DNA of 20,041 nucleotides from Treponema sp. (lineage in GTDB: Bacteria > Spirochaetota > Spirochaetia > Treponematales > Treponemataceae). The position numbers and the translations under genes are program-made. The stretch lies in contig JAEDGQ010000030.1 of the NCBI GenBank assembly GCA_016297415.1, forward strand, positions 1-20,041, given 5' to 3'. How positions within the stretch are numbered: the stretch's first letter is position 1; the number at the start of each line of letters is the position of its first letter. The notes under the pieces were generated by a model that was not told the DNA's origin, did not search any database, and was given only the letters and a program-made list of their open reading frames with translations. Below are positions 16,814-20,041 of this stretch, in pieces.

Positions 16814-17156
16814 TTTTTTACAAAAACAGAAAGGCCTTAAACGGGACTGGAAACACAGACTTTCAGACAGCGTATCAAAGCTGATTTATTTTGATCCTGT
16901 AGAAAAACTTTGTGAAATTTACAACGGCCGGCTTGCCAGATACAAATACAGTTTTGTTACTGCCGAAAACAGAGAAAAGGGCCTTGGCTGCTATCACTTT
17001 AGTGAAGTTCCCGTTCTTTTTGGCTGGCGGAATCAGGACGAAGAATGCCGCAAAGTAAGCAGAGTTTTCTGCAGTTTATTCAAAAAATTTGCCTGGGGCA
17101 GTGTAAGTGCCCTAGAGTCAGAAGAAAGTCCCTGGCTTCAGGTGTGGAAAAATTAA
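16809..17156 (+). pseudogene. 5'-truncated remnant of a type B carboxylesterase gene
   Basis: An open frame of 115 sense codons (stop TAA 17154-17156) has no ATG and no plausible early GTG or TTG. It begins inside the last codons of the aldolase gene, where an upstream stop (16806-16808) closes it. The translation is clearly protein-like: KLIYFDPVEKLCEIYNGR, RYKYSFVTAENREKG, then GCYHFSEVPVLFGW, and near the end FKKFAWG and SPWLQVW. The YHFSEVPVLFG segment matches the catalytic-His region of carboxylesterase type B C-termini (consensus like H-x-x-E-L-P-x-V-F-G), and the FAxxG and terminal W pattern agrees. The N-terminal three-quarters, including the nucleophile Ser, is missing, so it is a deletion remnant. 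Family assignment is from pattern recall and moderately sure; that it is coding-derived is more certain. Confidence 0.6.
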
Positions 17157-17322
17157 AATTAAAAATAAGGGAGTTCCCGTAAACTTCGTTTACGGTCGGG
17201 CTTTCCGCACTTCCGCGCAAAAGCGCTCCATCCCTGCGGGACGGCAAAGCCGGTGCTCCACTCCCTAACGCAGGGAATTAGTATGGAGAACGGTCCTTAA
17301 CAATTTTCATAGTAAAATCTTC
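17157..17322. other. Intergenic region upstream of the 108-residue gene
   Basis: Apart from the folded GC-rich element (17168-17266), the remaining 17267-17322 is ordinary AT-rich sequence. TTAACA (17297-17302) and TAAAAT (17313-17318) are present, but their 10-nt spacing is too short for a promoter pair. No ribosome site precedes the ATG at 17323. Confidence 0.5.
17168..17266. repeat. Multi-branched GC-rich inverted-repeat element
   Basis: AGGGAGT (17168-17174) pairs with ACTCCCT (17260-17266). Inside are a perfect hairpin CCGTAAAC-TTC-GTTTACGG (17177-17195), a CGGGCTTTCCG/CGGCAAAGCCGG stem, GCGC-AAAA-GCGC (17215-17226) and CCC-TGC-GGG (17232-17240). The result is a cloverleaf-like fold. 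It resembles a structured repeat or possibly a non-coding RNA; no T-run follows, so it is not a simple terminator. Confidence 0.6.
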
Positions 17323-17649
17323 ATGGCAGATTGTACAAAAAAACTGAGTCCTAAAACTATTAAAGCAGTTCTTCAGGCTGTGTCAATTCCAATGAAGTGG
17401 GCACCTCTTCACGACCTTACTGAAAACAACTGTTATTCAGGAATCATTTCTCTAAGAAGCAAACCAAATGATTTAATCGGGGTAGCAGAAGACATAAGAA
17501 ACAGTTATTGTAACAGTCTTGGTGAATACATCGAAAAAGGAATGAAAGCTCAGCCCTTGAGTCAGATAAAGGAAATCCGAGAAATCAAAGAAGAGATTAC
17601 TCAGATTCGGAAAAAGTCCCGAAGTTGTTATGATGGATGTGAATGGTAA
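17323..17649 (+). CDS. Hypothetical protein, 108 residues
   Basis: I do not recognise this protein. It has a Lys-rich N-terminus (KKLSPKTIKAVLQAVSIPMK), a central part containing LRSKPNDLIGVAEDIRNSYC, and a helical, possibly coiled-coil tail rich in Glu, Lys, Ile and Arg (about 78-102) ending in CYDGCEW. No signal peptide or membrane segment is seen. The ATG at 17323 lacks a Shine-Dalgarno. Codon style resembles the core genes (frequent GAA, CTT, CAG), and the frame reads as a plausible helical protein. It ends 53 bp before the AbiEi gene but outside that gene's promoter, so it is probably not part of that operon. It could also be a fragment of a larger lost gene. Confidence 0.5.
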   Translation: MADCTKKLSPKTIKAVLQAVSIPMKWAPLHDLTENNCYSGIISLRSKPNDLIGVAEDIRNSYCNSLGEYIEKGMKAQPLSQIKEIREIKEEITQIRKKSRSCYDGCEW

Positions 17650-17661
17650 AAAAATACTTTC

Positions 17662-17690
17662 TTTACATATTGTTACCAAAAGTGTATAAT
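17662..17690 (+). promoter_or_regulatory. Strong sigma70-type promoter of the abiE-like operon
   Basis: TTTACA (17662-17667), a 17-nt spacer and a perfect TATAAT (17685-17690) form the best promoter in the window. Transcription should begin around 17697, leaving only about 6 nt before the ATG at 17703, so the mRNA is nearly leaderless and has no Shine-Dalgarno. Confidence 0.75.
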
Positions 17691-17705
17691 TTTGGTAACA
17701 ATATG
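17666..17705. promoter_or_regulatory. Perfect 16-bp inverted repeat: probable autoregulatory operator
   Basis: CATATTGTTACCAAAA (17666-17681) and TTTTGGTAACAATATG (17690-17705) are exact reverse complements separated by 8 nt. The repeat overlaps the -35 end, surrounds TATAAT and reaches the G of the antitoxin start codon. AbiEi antitoxins are known to bind inverted repeats in their own promoter and repress it, so a dimer bound here would block RNA polymerase. Binding is inferred; the repeat is seen. It could also fold as an RNA hairpin only in read-through transcripts from upstream. Confidence 0.8.
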
Positions 17706-18323
17706 AACAATATTTCATCAGCCATTAAAAATCGAATTATAAATCTTCCTCAGAATTCGCTGTTCAGCATTAAAGATTTTACTGATCTTGGTGCTTATAA
17801 AAGTGTAAAAGTTATATTAACCCGCTTTGAAAAAGAGCATCTCATTAAGCGAGAAATTGATGGACTTTATTCCAAGCCTGAATATTCTGAGTTTTTGCAA
17901 GAGTTTGTTGCTATTCCAATTGAAGACATTGCCATTCAATTGGCAAAAAAATTTTCCTGGCATATTGCCCCAACTGGAAATACTGCACTGAATAAATTAA
18001 AACTATCAACACAAGTTCCAGCAAATTATGTATATCTTAGCGATGGACCATATAGAGAATATGATATAAATGGAACGAAATTAAAATTTAAGCATACAAA
18101 CAATAAAATGATTTCTACTTTGTCAGATAAGTCTAATACACTTGTACAGGCTTTAAAATCCTTAGGCCAAGAAAATTTTAACGAACAGATAAAAGAAACA
18201 ATCAGACAACAGTTTTCGCAACAAGACATATCGTTAATCCTGAAAGAAACACAGTATGTTACATCATGGATTTATGAATGCATAAAAGATATTGCAAATT
18301 ACGAGGGTGATGATAATGCGTAA
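17703..18323 (+). CDS. AbiEi-like antitoxin / transcriptional regulator (DUF6088 type)
   Basis: This 206-residue protein starts with a winged-helix-like N-terminus (about 1-60: SIKDFTDLGAYKSVKVIL, then a wing ending LIKREIDGLYSKPEY). It continues with the region typical of the DUF6088/AbiEi antitoxin group (IAIQLAKKFSWHIAPTGNTA, then KLSTQVPANYVYLSDGP). Such proteins repress their own operon and counteract the AbiEii nucleotidyltransferase encoded next. The ATG at 17703 is chosen because the promoter lies immediately upstream; the in-frame ATG at 17643 precedes the promoter and would add a hydrophobic stretch encoded by operator DNA. The stop overlaps the next start by 8 bp. Codon use is more AT-rich than in the genes to the left, consistent with transfer. 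AbiE systems act in phage resistance by abortive infection and as type IV toxin-antitoxin modules. Confidence 0.82.
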   Translation: MNNISSAIKNRIINLPQNSLFSIKDFTDLGAYKSVKVILTRFEKEHLIKREIDGLYSKPEYSEFLQEFVAIPIEDIAIQLAKKFSWHIAPTGNTALNKLKLSTQVPANYVYLSDGPYREYDINGTKLKFKHTNNKMISTLSDKSNTLVQALKSLGQENFNEQIKETIRQQFSQQDISLILKETQYVTSWIYECIKDIANYEGDDNA

Positions 18324-19320
18324 ATTTTTACATAACGAAAGAAAAAATATAGATGCAGCTATCTTAAATACTGCCAGAAAGAAAAATTTGCCACCTGCTC
18401 TAGTAGAAAAGGATTTATATGTCTGTTATATATTGGACTATCTTTTTAATAGATTTGTATATAAAAACTTTCTTGAATTTAAGGGAGGAACAAGTCTTTC
18501 GAAAGGATATGATTTGATAAATCGTTTTTCTGAGGATATTGATGTCGTTCTTAAAGCAGATGTTCTGAATGTTAATCTTGAAGATATTATAAATCTTGAA
18601 AGTAAAAATAAAAAATCAAAACATGCAGATGAGTTAAATAGAAAGGCTATAGCTTTTTATCAGGAAAAATTAATTCCCATATTAAAGCGTGATTTAGAAT
18701 CCGAATTGGAATCGGATTTTAATGTTGTCCTGTCAGAGAAGGATTTAGCTATTTATATTCAATATCCTTCCTCATTCAGAAATGAATATGTTAAAGATTC
18801 TGTAAAACTTGAAATTGGTCCGTTAGCAGCATGGACTCCTTGTGAAACAAAAGAGATTTCAAGTTTTATCGCTCAAGAGTATCCTAAATTATTTGAAACT
18901 GTTAGTTTTCCAGTTTTAATAACGAAGCCTGTACGTACATTCTGGGAAAAAGCTGTAATTATGCATCAAGAAGCTAATCGTGTGGATGGGAAAGTACCTA
19001 TGCGCTATTTTCGTCATTACTATGATCTGTATCGTATGAATAATTCGTTTGTAAAAAAAGAAGCTTTGAATAACATTGAACTATTAAATGAGGTCAGAAT
19101 TTTTACAATAACATTTTATAATAGAAGCTGGTCTAGATTTGAAGAAGCTGTTCCTGGTACATTTAAGCTCTATCCAAATGAAAACAGTATTCCTAATTTG
19201 AAGAAAGATTATGAAAATATGAAGCAGATGATTTTTGGAGACTCGCCGTCTTTTGAAGAAGTCCTTTCAGTAATTAAAAAACTTGAAGAAGAAATTAATG
19301 ACTTAGGAAAAAAGATATGA
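18316..19320 (+). CDS. AbiEii-type nucleotidyltransferase toxin
   Basis: A 334-residue member of the nucleotidyltransferase AbiEii/AbiGii toxin family. The NTase signature is FKGGTSLSKGYDLINRFSED followed by IDVVL: G57-G58-T59-S60, then metal-binding D74-x-D76. An N-terminal EKDLYVCYILDYL helix precedes it, and downstream motifs TFWEKA (E211, K212) and MRYFRHYYDLYRM (229-241) fit the family. Well-studied relatives transfer nucleotides to RNA targets or bind GTP, arresting growth. The start at 18316 is preferred: GAGGG (18303-18307) stands 8 nt upstream, while the ATG at 18310 is too close. It overlaps the antitoxin by 8 bp and its own stop overlaps the next start (ATGA), implying tight translational coupling. 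All catalytic residues appear intact. Confidence 0.9.
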   Translation: MRKFLHNERKNIDAAILNTARKKNLPPALVEKDLYVCYILDYLFNRFVYKNFLEFKGGTSLSKGYDLINRFSEDIDVVLKADVLNVNLEDIINLESKNKKSKHADELNRKAIAFYQEKLIPILKRDLESELESDFNVVLSEKDLAIYIQYPSSFRNEYVKDSVKLEIGPLAAWTPCETKEISSFIAQEYPKLFETVSFPVLITKPVRTFWEKAVIMHQEANRVDGKVPMRYFRHYYDLYRMNNSFVKKEALNNIELLNEVRIFTITFYNRSWSRFEEAVPGTFKLYPNENSIPNLKKDYENMKQMIFGDSPSFEEVLSVIKKLEEEINDLGKKI

Positions 19321-20041
19321 GTATAGAAAAATCATTTGATGATAAATCCGAAGCGTTGATTACTCCTGAAAAAATCTATGGAAATCACGAAAAAATTGCA
19401 GATATATGTATCATCACTTTTTCTCATGTTGTTCATGATAAAGTTTTGAAAACTTATAGTTGCAAAAAAGTTGCTAATTCTGGAACTGCAAATGGAAAAA
19501 TTCCAATTTATTTTATTGAAGAAAAAAATGTGTTATTTTATCTTTCACCAATAGGCTCCGCAGTAGCCGGGACAGTTCTTGATGAAGTGAGATGTCTTAC
19601 TAAGGCTTGTAAATTTATAGTTTTCGGCTCATGTGGAATCCTTGATGAAAATAAGTGTGCTGGAAAAATTATTATTCCAACGGAAGCTTATCGAGATGAA
19701 GGTTTTTCATATCACTTTGAAAAAGCAGCTGATTATATTGAAATTTCAAAATCCCCTGTGCTGATAAAAATTCTAAATGATTTGCACATAGAAAACATTT
19801 CTGGAAGAACATGGACAACTGATGCTATATATCGAGAAACTGTAAATAATAAAAATGTGCGTAAGTCTGAAGGTTGCATTTGTGTTGAAATGGAGTGTGC
19901 AGGACTTCAAGCATTATGTAATTTTAGAGGACTAGAATTATATCAGTTTTTTTTCGGCGGTGATCTGCTTGGAGATATAAACTGGTCTCGTGGAACACTT
20001 GGAACTAATACGGAAAAATCAAATCAGATAAACTGTTTTGA
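19317..20041 (+). CDS. Nucleoside phosphorylase-family protein (partial, runs off the right edge)
   Basis: The first 241 codons of a reading frame still open at the window end. Features of the PNP/UDP phosphorylase family (PF01048 type) are a phosphate-loop-like YLSPIGSAVAG, FGSCGILDENKCAGKIIIPT (the conserved Gly-x-x-Gly strand), the base/ribose-binding VEMECAGLQAL (Met-Glu pair) and a following FFFGGDLLG. Members cleave the glycosidic bond of nucleosides or of related metabolites with phosphate or water. The ATG at 19317 overlaps the toxin stop by ATGA, so it is co-translated with the AbiE pair. That makes it either a third component of the module or a passenger. A run of eight T (about 19947-19954) within the gene is a potential slippage site. 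Substrate cannot be told from the sequence. Confidence 0.75.
   Translation, partial: MSIEKSFDDKSEALITPEKIYGNHEKIADICIITFSHVVHDKVLKTYSCKKVANSGTANGKIPIYFIEEKNVLFYLSPIGSAVAGTVLDEVRCLTKACKFIVFGSCGILDENKCAGKIIIPTEAYRDEGFSYHFEKAADYIEISKSPVLIKILNDLHIENISGRTWTTDAIYRETVNNKNVRKSEGCICVEMECAGLQALCNFRGLELYQFFFGGDLLGDINWSRGTLGTNTEKSNQINCF

Noticed and set aside
17297..17318. TTAACA/TAAAAT as a promoter for the 108-residue gene
   Set aside because: The spacer is only 10 nt, too short for a sigma70 promoter.
17643..17702. N-terminal extension of the AbiEi-like protein from an ATG at 17643
   Set aside because: It lies upstream of the TTTACA-TATAAT promoter and is translated from operator sequence.
1..20041. 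CRISPR arrays, tRNA or rRNA genes, insertion sequences
   Set aside because: No regularly spaced direct repeats, no recognisable tRNA or rRNA sequence, and no transposase or integrase gene were seen on either strand.

Overview
The window looks like chromosomal DNA of a host-associated spirochaete, most likely a gut or rumen Treponema. I infer this from moderately AT-rich genes with a uniform codon style, from the gene set (type III glutamine synthetase, an Amt-PII fusion, an M18 aminopeptidase and an alpha-2-macroglobulin/PBP1C pair), and from compact AT-rich genes separated by short GC-rich, heavily folded intergenic elements. There is no rRNA gene or other marker to prove the genus.

Positions 1-4746 form a nitrogen-assimilation block on the + strand: glnN (type III glutamine synthetase), then an ammonium channel fused to a C-terminal PII domain. 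Both are preceded by terminator-like hairpins in their leaders. Both are followed by composite terminators whose arms enclose copies of a repetitive element with the core TTCGACAAGCTCAACCACCG. The fused PII domain keeps its nucleotide-binding loops but has Val where the uridylylated Tyr51 of classical GlnB/GlnK sits.

Positions 4747-7354 hold an M18 zinc aminopeptidase (+) that converges and overlaps by 20 bp with a membrane-anchored HD-GYP (c-di-GMP phosphodiesterase-type) protein (-). The HD-GYP gene is divergent from a 1843-residue lipoprotein alpha-2-macroglobulin with an intact CIEQ thioester motif. That gene is followed 14 bp later by pbpC (penicillin-binding protein 1C), the classic periplasmic defence and repair pair. 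Both divergent starts lack a Shine-Dalgarno sequence and have a -10-like hexamer exactly 7 nt upstream, which suggests leaderless mRNAs.

Positions 15433-17322 contain a PLP-dependent threonine aldolase-type enzyme flanked by intergenic debris. This includes a 115-codon start-less reading frame that looks like the severed 3' end of a type B carboxylesterase, a possible 34-codon minus-strand remnant, and two strongly folded GC-rich elements. A 108-residue orphan gene follows.

Positions 17662-20041 are an accessory module with a more AT-rich style. It has a strong promoter (TTTACA-N17-TATAAT) embedded in a perfect 16-bp inverted repeat that reaches the start codon of an AbiEi-like (DUF6088) antitoxin/regulator. 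Next come an overlapping AbiEii-type nucleotidyltransferase toxin and then, through an ATGA overlap, a nucleoside phosphorylase-family gene that runs off the window. The coupled nucleoside phosphorylase is the most unusual part: it suggests a three-gene defence or toxin-antitoxin operon.
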